Positions 35,971 through 42,310 of a DNA stretch of 42,310 bases are shown piece after piece. Under the pieces are notes generated by a model. The model was not told where the DNA came from. It worked only from the letters and a program-made list of their open reading frames with translations, and did not search any database. The position numbers were made by a program, and so were the translations under genes. The DNA is taken from positions 1-42,310 of the forward strand of contig NZ_PSRR01000031.1 of the NCBI RefSeq assembly GCF_004296405.1, written 5' to 3'. The DNA is from Bradyrhizobium sp. Leo170 (GTDB lineage Bacteria; Pseudomonadota; Alphaproteobacteria; Rhizobiales; Xanthobacteraceae). How positions within the stretch are numbered: position 1 is the stretch's first letter; the number at the start of each line of letters is the position of its first letter.

Positions 35971-36093
35971 TGCGCGCAGTCCGCAATCACTCCAGGCTGT
36001 AACGAGCGAGAAAACTACCTTGATTATTTGTCGCTTCGCGAGCAACATTGTTCTCGCGCCTGACAAGGTCGCGGGAAACCCGGGGTATTTACT

Positions 36094-36279
36094 ATGGGAT
36101 TTGTTCCGTATCTTGATTTCGATAAATTGACACCCGACGAAAAGAAGAACCTGAGGGATTTGCTCAAAAGTGAGCGGGATCAGCTCAGGATCGCTTTGGC
36201 CTTGGCTGAAAAGGGTTTGGCGAAGTTGGGCAAGTCGGCCAAGAAGGCCAAAAAGAAGAAGAAAAAGAAGAGCAGGTAG
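36094..36279 (+). CDS. Small lysine-rich protein
   Basis: This 61-residue protein has no recognised family. The first 20 residues are mixed (MGFVPYLDFDKLTPDEKKNL). A helical, charged middle follows (LLKSERDQLRIALALAEKGL). The last 17 residues are almost only Lys with a few Ala and Ser, ending SR. The tail suggests binding to nucleic acid, membrane phospholipid or another acidic partner. The gene lies 123 bases after the NRPS, in a locally AT-richer stretch, with a weak GGGG ribosome-binding site. It is too basic and too short to be a typical MbtH partner and lacks the MbtH motifs. Confidence 0.55.
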   Translation: MGFVPYLDFDKLTPDEKKNLRDLLKSERDQLRIALALAEKGLAKLGKSAKKAKKKKKKKSR

Positions 36280-36300
36280 ACGCTGCGCGAGATCGATGCC

Positions 36301-36459
36301 ATGCGCATCAGGGCGCGAGGCCGCGGGCTCGATCTGCCGTTCGATCAGTTTTCAAGGCTGATCTCCGGCCGGCAGATCGGCTTCGGGCCGCGCATCTCGG
36401 ACGATCCTCCCATCGTGCATCGCCCATGGTCGCTCGCGCGCGGCGCTTGCCCGGCATGA
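36301..36459 (+). CDS. Possible 52-residue frame coupled to the monooxygenase
   Basis: A short frame from ATG 36301 has a TGA that overlaps the ATG of the monooxygenase (ATGA at 36456-36459). It starts MRIRARGRGLDLPFDQFSRL and matches nothing I know. It has no obvious ribosome-binding site. The ATGA overlap is typical of coupled genes but may be chance. Confidence 0.25.
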   Translation: MRIRARGRGLDLPFDQFSRLISGRQIGFGPRISDDPPIVHRPWSLARGACPA

Positions 36460-37481
36460 CCGCGAGCAAGCGCAAACCCCGATCATCCGAGCTGTCGGCG
36501 ACGAAAACCAGGCTCCGCGTATTCCCCGCCGTTTCGCGCAACCGCGATCCTACAAAATATGCCGACGAGCTGATGCGGATCGCGCATTTCGCCGACCGCA
36601 ACGGCTTCGAAGGAATCTTGCTGTTTGCCGGCAATGACGTATTCGTCGAGCCGTGGGCGATGGCCCAGCATATCCTCGCGCACACGCAACGTTGCGCGCC
36701 GCTGATCGCGGTCAATCCGGTCTATCTGCATCCGTTCACCGCGGCGAAGCTGATCTCCTCCTTTGCACTGCTCTACGGCCGGAAAGTCTATCTGAACATG
36801 ATCACGGGGACCGCGCTGAGCGATCTGCACGGGCTGGGCGACGAGCAGTCCCATGCAGAGCGATATGCAAGGCTAGGCGAGTTCATCGCCGTGGTGCGCC
36901 AATTGCTCACGAGCGCGCGGCCCCTCAGTTTCCGGGGCAGGTTCTACACCACGAACGATCTGCAAATCTGGCCGCGCATGCCGGCGGAATTGATGCCGGA
37001 ATTCCTGATCGCGGGCCAATCGGACGATGCGCGCCGCGTGGGAGCGGAGATGCAATGCCTGATGATGCAGATGCTCCCGCCTGATCTCGAGCGGGGAATA
37101 AAGGCTCCCGGATTGAATTTCGGGATCTTTGCGAGGGAAAGCCGCGAGGAGGCAAGGCGGGCCGCAAAGCTTCGATTTCAGGACAGCGACGACAATCGCG
37201 AATTGTTCAAGCTGACGATGGAAAACACGGATTCCGTCTGGAAGCGGCGGCTTGGCGACGATGAGCAGGACGGCGCGATCCACGACAACGGCTATTGGCT
37301 GCTTCCCTTCCTGACCTTCCAGGCGGATTGCCCTTACCTCGTCGGCAGCTATTACGAGGTCGGTGCGAAGCTGCGCAGCTTCGCGGAGTTGGGCGTCGGC
37401 AATATCATCCTCGACGTGGTTGCGGACGAGGAGGAACTCGAGCATGTCCGCAAGGCGCTCGCCTGCAGCGGCGTGTTCTGA
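36456..37481 (+). CDS. LLM-class (SsuD-like) flavin-dependent monooxygenase
   Basis: This 341-residue TIM-barrel flavoprotein is of the bacterial-luciferase-like superfamily. Family landmarks are YADELMRIAHFADRNGFEGI near the N-terminus, IAVNPVYLHPFTAAKLISSF, then RYARLGEFIAVVRQLL matching the SsuD helix after the insertion, and EFLIAGQSDDARRVGAE as the phosphate-binding loop. SsuD-type enzymes use reduced FMN from a separate reductase; none is encoded nearby. In the NRPS neighbourhood it could hydroxylate or cleave an intermediate, which is inference. The frame also opens 10 codons earlier. Confidence 0.85.
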   Translation: MTASKRKPRSSELSATKTRLRVFPAVSRNRDPTKYADELMRIAHFADRNGFEGILLFAGNDVFVEPWAMAQHILAHTQRCAPLIAVNPVYLHPFTAAKLISSFALLYGRKVYLNMITGTALSDLHGLGDEQSHAERYARLGEFIAVVRQLLTSARPLSFRGRFYTTNDLQIWPRMPAELMPEFLIAGQSDDARRVGAEMQCLMMQMLPPDLERGIKAPGLNFGIFARESREEARRAAKLRFQDSDDNRELFKLTMENTDSVWKRRLGDDEQDGAIHDNGYWLLPFLTFQADCPYLVGSYYEVGAKLRSFAELGVGNIILDVVADEEELEHVRKALACSGVF

Positions 37482-37500
37482 TGGCGCATTGATTTGCTGC

Positions 37501-37728
37501 TTACTTGGTCGGGCGGCGTCCCGTGCGCGGATTGAGCGGAGCGGTCGGCGGTCGCCGCAGCGCTTCGGGCAGGAACGGCTCGTCCGGCTCGGGCGAGGGA
37601 TCGGCGCGGACATCGGCCGCGGTCTGCGCCCGCTCATGCGGGCTCTGATTGTCCTTGAACTTGCGCTTCACGTCGACGCCGCTGACGGGATCGTTGACGC
37701 CATGCTGGATGTCTCTGGTGTCTGTCAT
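37501..37728 (-). CDS. Hypothetical acidic/polar small protein
   Basis: This 75-residue protein has no known family. It is polar throughout, with no signal peptide or membrane segment. It holds a stretch rich in Asp, Glu and Pro (ADPSPEPDEPFLPEALRR) and ends in a Pro/Arg tail. The ATG at 37728 has GGAAGA upstream; the longer frame (to 37878) overlaps the GH1 gene and is less likely. It is convergent with the monooxygenase (19 bases apart) and sits 100 bases after the glycosidase pair on the same strand. Confidence 0.6.
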   Translation of the reverse strand: MTDTRDIQHGVNDPVSGVDVKRKFKDNQSPHERAQTAADVRADPSPEPDEPFLPEALRRPPTAPLNPRTGRRPTK

Positions 37729-37828
37729 GATGTGTCTTCCGAAAGATCGGCGCTTCCAATTGAGAACGCCCGTGGTGACCCGTCGTTCCTCGGGTTCCCG
37801 GCCGTTGGCTGCACGTCGGACCCAGCCA

Positions 37829-39307
37829 TCAAACCCCGATCGCGTTCTTCGCCACCACGTCGCGATAGAATTCCGCACTCAGTTTCGGCACCCGCGCTTG
37901 CGTCTCGAAGTCGACCCGGTAGAGCCCAAAGCGCTTCTCGTAGCCGAAGATCCACTCGAAATTGTCCATCAGGCTCCAGAGAAAATAGCCGCGCACCGGG
38001 ATGCCCTCCGATGTCGCGCGCTGGAGCTGCGTCAAATAGTTGCGCAGATACATGATGCGATCGAGATCGTAGACTTTGCCATCGGCCGTAAGCTTGTCCT
38101 CGGACGAGGTGCCGTTCTCGCTGATATAGATATTTTCGATATTCCAGATCTTCGCCGCGAGCCTTGGCGCCCAATAGATCGTCTCCGGACCGATTCGCAG
38201 CCATTCCGAGTTCATGTGCGGGAACGAGGTCGGGAACGGGAGTACGTTGAAATGCGGCTTGCGGTCTGAGGCCGTGATGTAGAATTGCGGCGCGTAGATG
38301 TTGAGCCCGACGAAATCGGTCGGCGAAGCGATGATCTTCAGTTCCTCGGGGGTGAATTTGGGCGCGTTGGCACCGGCATATTCGAGGAAGCCCTCGGTGT
38401 ATTTGCCCTCCAGGATCACGCCGAGGAAACCCGCGTTCAATTCGCGCGTGGCTATCTCGGCGGCGCGGATGTTTTCCGGCGTTGCGATCGCGGGCACGCA
38501 AGCCGCGATATTCTCGGCGACGCCGACCCTGGTGCCGGCGCGTCCCTTGGCGCGGATCGCCTGCACCGCAAACCCATGACCGAGCGCGACGTGATGGCGG
38601 ACCTGGTTCAATTGCGCGGTCGGCAGTTTGAGTCCGGGAGCGTCGATGCCCCAGCCGTAGCCGAAATTGACGAACCTGCCGGCCTCGTTGACGGTGAAGA
38701 TGTTCTTCACCCGGTCGGTGATGTGCTCCGCGATATAGGCCGCATAGTCGCCGAACGCCTTTGAGGTCTCGCTCGATTGCCAACCGCCGACGCGGTCTTC
38801 CAGCGCTTGCGGCAGATCCCAGTGATAGAGCGTGGCGTAGGGCTCGATGCCGTTGGCGAGCAATTCGTCGATCAGGCGGTTGTAGAAGTCGAGCCCTTTC
38901 GGGTTCGGCGCACCTGCACCTTCCGGAAACACCCGCGGCCAGGCGATGGAGAATCGATAAGACTTGACGCCGAGATCCCTGATCAGGGCTACGTCCTGCT
39001 TGTAGCGGTGATAGTGCTCGTTGGCGCGGTCGCCATTGCTGTTGTCCTCGATCTTGCCGGGCGTGTGGCTGAATGTGTCCCAGATCGAGCGGCCGCGGCC
39101 GTCCTCGTTGACCGCGCCCTCGATCTGGTAGGACGAGGTCGCGGTGCCCCAGACAAAGCCGGCGGGAAACGGGCCGGGCGCGTGCGGGTCGGCGGCAGCG
39201 GCCGGAGTCACGTTGCGCTCTGCGGCAGCGGCCGGCGTCGCCGCCATGCCGAGCGCGGAAATGCCCGCAAGCTTGGCGAAATGCCGGCGCGAAAATCTAC
39301 CGAACAT
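37829..39307 (-). CDS. Tat-exported GH1 family beta-glucosidase
   Basis: This 492-residue enzyme is of glycoside hydrolase family 1. The N-terminus has a twin-arginine signal (SRRHFAK at 6-12, then a hydrophobic run to about AAAAE at 30), so the protein is probably exported folded. The GH1 core starts PAGFVWGTATSSYQIEGA. The acid/base Glu208 lies in TVNEAG, where the usual NEP is NEA, and the nucleophile Glu397 lies in YISENG. The C-terminus has GYFLWSLMDNFEWIFGYEKRFG as expected. The start overlaps the GH16 stop by 11 bases, so they form an operon. Substrate is likely a beta-gluco-oligosaccharide from the GH16 partner. Confidence 0.92.
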   Translation of the reverse strand: MFGRFSRRHFAKLAGISALGMAATPAAAAERNVTPAAAADPHAPGPFPAGFVWGTATSSYQIEGAVNEDGRGRSIWDTFSHTPGKIEDNSNGDRANEHYHRYKQDVALIRDLGVKSYRFSIAWPRVFPEGAGAPNPKGLDFYNRLIDELLANGIEPYATLYHWDLPQALEDRVGGWQSSETSKAFGDYAAYIAEHITDRVKNIFTVNEAGRFVNFGYGWGIDAPGLKLPTAQLNQVRHHVALGHGFAVQAIRAKGRAGTRVGVAENIAACVPAIATPENIRAAEIATRELNAGFLGVILEGKYTEGFLEYAGANAPKFTPEELKIIASPTDFVGLNIYAPQFYITASDRKPHFNVLPFPTSFPHMNSEWLRIGPETIYWAPRLAAKIWNIENIYISENGTSSEDKLTADGKVYDLDRIMYLRNYLTQLQRATSEGIPVRGYFLWSLMDNFEWIFGYEKRFGLYRVDFETQARVPKLSAEFYRDVVAKNAIGV

Positions 39308-40310
39308 CGGTCACTCCGGTCGGGTTGGCATCGATCTGATAGGCCGAGATCCGGTCGATCTCGAAGGCGATGCTTTTGGGCGAACTGGCATCGACGAAGC
39401 CGACGCCGAGAAAGAATTTCGATCCCATCGCAAGATTGACGATCATGTACATCGGATCGTCGTATCCGATGGGGACCCTGATGTCGGACACCGGCTTGCG
39501 GTCGATCAAGTAGATCAGCCGATCCTCTTGCCACAGCACACCGTAATTGTGGAATTCGGATTCCGCGCCGGGGATGTTGAAATCAAACCCACAGGACTGG
39601 ATGCGCTGTGTCGAAGGAATCCGCCAGTGCGTCGTCATCACGATGTCGCCGGGCCGCTCGCCCCGTCCTTCCACGACGTCGATTTCCGGAGGCCAGCCGC
39701 CGTCGTCGGCGAGCATCCAGAACGCCGGCCACACGCCGCGGCCCAGTGGGATCTTCGCGCGGATTTCGAAATAGCCGTATTTCTGCGAGAACTTGCCCTG
39801 CGTCGTCAGGATGCCCGAGATGTACTCATTGTCGAACAGCGCCGGCTTCAGATCGGGCGGCGTGCGGCTGGCGACGATTGACAGCACGCCGTTATGAACC
39901 CTGAACGGGTCAAGTCCCAGCGGGGTGTTCATTCGGCCGCCATAGCGGGGATCGACATAGATCTGCTGCTCGCCATTGGCGCTGGTCTTGCGTTTGAAAT
40001 CGGAGCCGTCGCCGCCCCAATAGCGGGCCTCCGGCCACGCCGCACCGCCGGCATAATGCGGCACCCACCTTCCGTCCGCCAGCGGATGTTCGTTGAAATC
40101 GTCGCTGAAGGTCCGGTGCAGCGACCGGAAGGTCAGCGACGTGGGCGGCTGATCTTCGACGCGGCGGCACTCAGTGGTGGTTGGATCGGTGGTCACCTGC
40201 AAGGTGAGCGCTGCCGGCGCCGCTTCGAGATCGTCCTGGGCGAGGGCGGGCGCCGTCACGGCGACATAACCGATCGCAAGCAGAACTCTCGGGGTCAATT
40301 CGCCGATCAT
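39297..40310 (-). CDS. Exported GH16 family endo-beta-glucanase-like protein
   Basis: This 337-residue protein has a signal peptide (to about ALAQ at 25). The GH16 catalytic motif E-x-D-x-x-E is intact at Glu209, Asp211, Glu214 (PPEIDVVEG), preceded by GVWPAFWMLADDGGW. The N-terminal 50 residues before the domain have a single Cys and look flexible. GH16 enzymes in rhizobia include ExoK and ExsH, which cut succinoglycan; the substrate here is unknown. GGAG directly abuts the ATG, so a start a few codons later is possible. It is first in an operon with the GH1 enzyme. Confidence 0.9.
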   Translation of the reverse strand: MIGELTPRVLLAIGYVAVTAPALAQDDLEAAPAALTLQVTTDPTTTECRRVEDQPPTSLTFRSLHRTFSDDFNEHPLADGRWVPHYAGGAAWPEARYWGGDGSDFKRKTSANGEQQIYVDPRYGGRMNTPLGLDPFRVHNGVLSIVASRTPPDLKPALFDNEYISGILTTQGKFSQKYGYFEIRAKIPLGRGVWPAFWMLADDGGWPPEIDVVEGRGERPGDIVMTTHWRIPSTQRIQSCGFDFNIPGAESEFHNYGVLWQEDRLIYLIDRKPVSDIRVPIGYDDPMYMIVNLAMGSKFFLGVGFVDASSPKSIAFEIDRISAYQIDANPTGVTDVR

Positions 40311-40329
40311 CTCCGGCCTGCAAGGGGTA

Positions 40330-40347
40330 GGTTAATCCACGTTAACC
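40330..40347. promoter_or_regulatory. TTAA-N6-TTAAC inverted repeat between GH16 and EAL genes
   Basis: GGTTAATCCACGTTAACC is an inverted repeat with arms GGTTAA and TTAACC around 6 bases. It lies 20 bases before the GH16 start (minus) in the 173-base divergent gap. A third GTTAACC occurs at 40440-40446. It is close to the CtrA consensus TTAA-N7-TTAA, with one base less in the spacer. Confidence 0.35.
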
Positions 40348-40483
40348 TTTCACGCCACTTTCGGGCAAGTCGCGTGTGGGGGCGCATACGGGACATCGTA
40401 CTGGAATGTAACGCAGCGGTGATTGCCGCGGCGGTTCCCGTTAACCTGATGTCAACGATCCAAGCAGGCGGCGCTTCAACAGA

Positions 40484-42133
40484 ATGTTAGCGGCTTCTAC
40501 TCATAGTGGGTCGATCGTCCAGGGGTGTGTGCGTGCGTTCATGATGCGGCGATGGCCCTATCTGGCCAGGAGTGCGCTGGTCGCGGCCAGCGTGGCCGCC
40601 TTTGCGGCAGGCGGACATTTTGTCGCGACCACCGCGATCGACGCGCAGCAATCCAAGCAGCTTGAGGAATTGGCCAATATCGCGCTGCGACGCTCCGAAG
40701 TCGCGGTGGATTCCAGCGTTGCCACGCTCAACGACGTCATGCGGCGCGGTCCGATGACCTGCGATGCGGCTTCCCTCCAGGCCGTGCGCCTCAAGGTCTA
40801 TCAGCGTTCCCAGGTCAAGGACATCCGCCTCGTCAACCGGGAAGGATCGGTGATCTGCTCGGCCTATTCGGAGACGCTCGAGTTCGACAATGAATGGGTC
40901 ACGCGGCCGCGCATGCTGCGGACCGCCGATCACAGCCTCCTGCGGTTTCGGGTCGACCAGATCAATGGCGTCGCGCTTGGCGTCTTGAAGGACATCGATG
41001 CGAAGTCTTCGCTGGTCGCCATCCTTGGCGTCAGCGCCACCCTGTTTGACATCCTGCCCGCGGAATTGCGTGACCACGGCGAGGTGGTGGCCCAGCTCGA
41101 CAACAGCGCCGATATCGGGCGATTTGCCGCCTCGCAGGTGTTTGACGCGACCGACGCCGTGACCTTCAGCAGCGCATCGCACCGCTATCCCTTGCGCGCA
41201 CTGGTCCGGGTCGCGCCCGACGCCCTGCGGCATTGGAACAGGGACGGCTATTGGCCGTCGATGCTGCTCGGCGCCGTGCTCGGCCTCGCTTTCGGCCTGT
41301 TGCTGACGCGGGCAGTGGCGCGCCTGGAAGGGCCGATTGCCGATATCGACCGCGGCTTGGCGCGGCACGAATTCGAGCCGTACTTCCAGCCGACCTTCGA
41401 TCTGCGCTTTGGCGCGATCAGGGGGTGCGAGGTGCTGGCGCGTTGGGTGCACCGGGACGGCAGCGTCACGCCGCCGATGAATTTCATTCCGCTTGCTGAA
41501 TCCAGTGGCCGCATCGAGGCGATCACCTGGCAGATCCTCGCATTGGCCTTGAAGGAGATGCGCCCGCGGCTTGCGGCGGACAAATATTTCAAGATGTCGG
41601 TCAACATCACTCCGCGCCATCTGCTCAGCGAGGGTTTTGTCGACCGGCTTCGCCGTGAGGTCAGGGACAGCGGCGTCTCGGCGCGCCAGATCGTGATCGA
41701 GGTGACCGAGCGCGAAGCATTTCCGGACCTGGAGAAGGCGGCTGCCGTCATCGAAGCGTTGCGCGAGCACGGTTTCAAGGTCGCGATGGACGATGTCGGC
41801 GTCGGCCACAGCGGTCTGTCCCAGATCAAGCGGCTCGGGGTCAACACCATGAAGATCGACAAGTTCTTCGTCGATACCATCGTGCAGGATGGTTCGGCTG
41901 CGACCATCGTCGAGATGCTGGTGCGGCTCGCGGCGAAGCTCAGGATGAACGTGATCGCCGAGGGCATCGAGACGGCCGAACAGCGCCAGGCGCTGCTCGG
42001 TTGCGGCGTCGAGGCCGGCCAGGGCTACCTGGTGTCGCCGCCATTGCCCTATGCAAAGTTCGACGAATTCCTCGTCGCATATGAGGCCCGGATAGAGGCC
42101 GAGGCGGTTGTTCGGCAGGCCTCGGTCGCCTGA
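40484..42133 (+). CDS. Membrane EAL-domain cyclic-di-GMP phosphodiesterase, CSS type (PdeC-like)
   Basis: This 549-residue protein has an N-terminal helix (about 28-50) and a periplasmic domain (about 51-255) with Cys93 and Cys125 (GSVICSAYS, a CSA in place of CSS). A second helix (about 258-280) and a cytoplasmic EAL domain (about 290-540) follow. Catalytic residues of EAL enzymes look complete: Glu in CEVLARW, Asn in VNITPRHL, Glu in EVTERE, the Asp pair in MDDVGVG, Lys in KIDKFF, Glu in AEGIET and Gln in GQGYL. In E. coli PdeC the periplasmic Cys pair controls activity by disulphide formation; that may apply here. ATGs at 40541 and 40544 are alternative starts. Confidence 0.92.
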   Translation: MLAASTHSGSIVQGCVRAFMMRRWPYLARSALVAASVAAFAAGGHFVATTAIDAQQSKQLEELANIALRRSEVAVDSSVATLNDVMRRGPMTCDAASLQAVRLKVYQRSQVKDIRLVNREGSVICSAYSETLEFDNEWVTRPRMLRTADHSLLRFRVDQINGVALGVLKDIDAKSSLVAILGVSATLFDILPAELRDHGEVVAQLDNSADIGRFAASQVFDATDAVTFSSASHRYPLRALVRVAPDALRHWNRDGYWPSMLLGAVLGLAFGLLLTRAVARLEGPIADIDRGLARHEFEPYFQPTFDLRFGAIRGCEVLARWVHRDGSVTPPMNFIPLAESSGRIEAITWQILALALKEMRPRLAADKYFKMSVNITPRHLLSEGFVDRLRREVRDSGVSARQIVIEVTEREAFPDLEKAAAVIEALREHGFKVAMDDVGVGHSGLSQIKRLGVNTMKIDKFFVDTIVQDGSAATIVEMLVRLAAKLRMNVIAEGIETAEQRQALLGCGVEAGQGYLVSPPLPYAKFDEFLVAYEARIEAEAVVRQASVA

Positions 42134-42160
42134 CTGTGGTGCCATTTAGTTGAAGCTTCA

Positions 42161-42310
42161 CCTCTCCCGCTTGCGGGAGAGGCGTAGGCCGCCTTCGGCG
42201 GCCGTCCTTGGAGAACGCCGAAGCGGCGCTTCGGCTATGGCGCAGCGCCGGGTGAGGGCTCTCTCCTACGGTCGAATAGCGTGAATCGCGGATAGAGCCC
42301 CTCACCCCAA
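42161..42310. repeat. Multi-hairpin extragenic repeat, runs off the window
   Basis: It starts 28 bases after the EAL gene. Four inverted repeats follow one another: CCTCTCCCGC/GCGGGAGAGG (42161-42182), GGCCGCC/GGCGGCC (42187-42203), GCCGAAGC/GCTTCGGC (42217-42235), and GGGTGAGGGCTCT pairing with AGAGCCCCTCACCC at the edge, with one bulge. The layout resembles dispersed palindromic elements of Bradyrhizobium. The first hairpin may also end transcription of the EAL gene. Confidence 0.6.

Noticed and set aside
36094..36279. The small gene after the NRPS as an MbtH-like protein
   Set aside because: It lacks the MbtH Trp and Asn-Pro motifs and has a poly-Lys tail instead.
40487..42145. Minus-strand frame of 552 codons opposite the EAL gene
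   Set aside because: The plus strand encodes all catalytic EAL motifs; the minus frame is Arg/His/Asp-rich with no domain.

Overview
The window is high-GC DNA that reads as an alphaproteobacterium of the order Hyphomicrobiales, most like Bradyrhizobium. The support is family knowledge rather than a search: a DUF992 exported protein, a remnant of the small CPPGYWRGP-type exported family, a urease operon in the ureABCEFGD-transporter order known from the Brucella ure2 locus, many NarL/FixJ-type regulators, and a multi-hairpin extragenic repeat at the right edge. No rRNA, tRNA, CRISPR array, insertion sequence or phage gene was seen.

Left part (1-9889, all minus strand). A compact urease operon runs from ureA (6617) down to a urea transporter ending at base 1. 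It holds structural genes ureABC, accessory genes ureE, ureF, ureG and ureD, and the transporter. Its leader carries a sigma70-like promoter and two tandem TCACAAC heptamers. Upstream lie two NarL/FixJ-type response regulators and a PAS-containing histidine kinase on the same strand. The kinase region and the proximal regulator share a CCTAGG-centred motif.

Middle (10025-25000). This part has a Bax-inhibitor-1-like membrane protein, two small exported proteins, and a three-gene HlyD / RbbA-type double ABC / ABC-2 permease exporter operon. Next come a degraded small gene, a one-piece ionotropic-glutamate-receptor-like channel with an unusual pore, and a Crp/Fnr-type regulator. They are followed by a long autotransporter split by a frameshift between passenger and barrel, and by a convergent DASS-family anion symporter.

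Right part (25071-42310). A SAM-domain / class III nucleotide cyclase / AAA / repeat protein is translationally coupled to a PIMT-like methyltransferase. Diverging from it, after only 35 bases, is a 2190-residue nonribosomal peptide synthetase with order A-T-C-A-T-C. It has no thioesterase, an acyl-CoA-synthetase-like loading A domain, and a second A domain lacking the usual amine-binding Asp. Downstream are a lysine-rich small protein, a short coupled reading frame and an SsuD-like flavin monooxygenase, which together look like a small biosynthetic cluster. The window closes with a short hypothetical gene, an exported GH16-GH1 glycosidase pair, and a membrane EAL phosphodiesterase of the CSS type followed by the hairpin repeat.

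The strongest candidates for something undescribed are the NRPS cluster and the glutamate-receptor-like channel. All domain calls come from reading the translated sequence; no database was searched.
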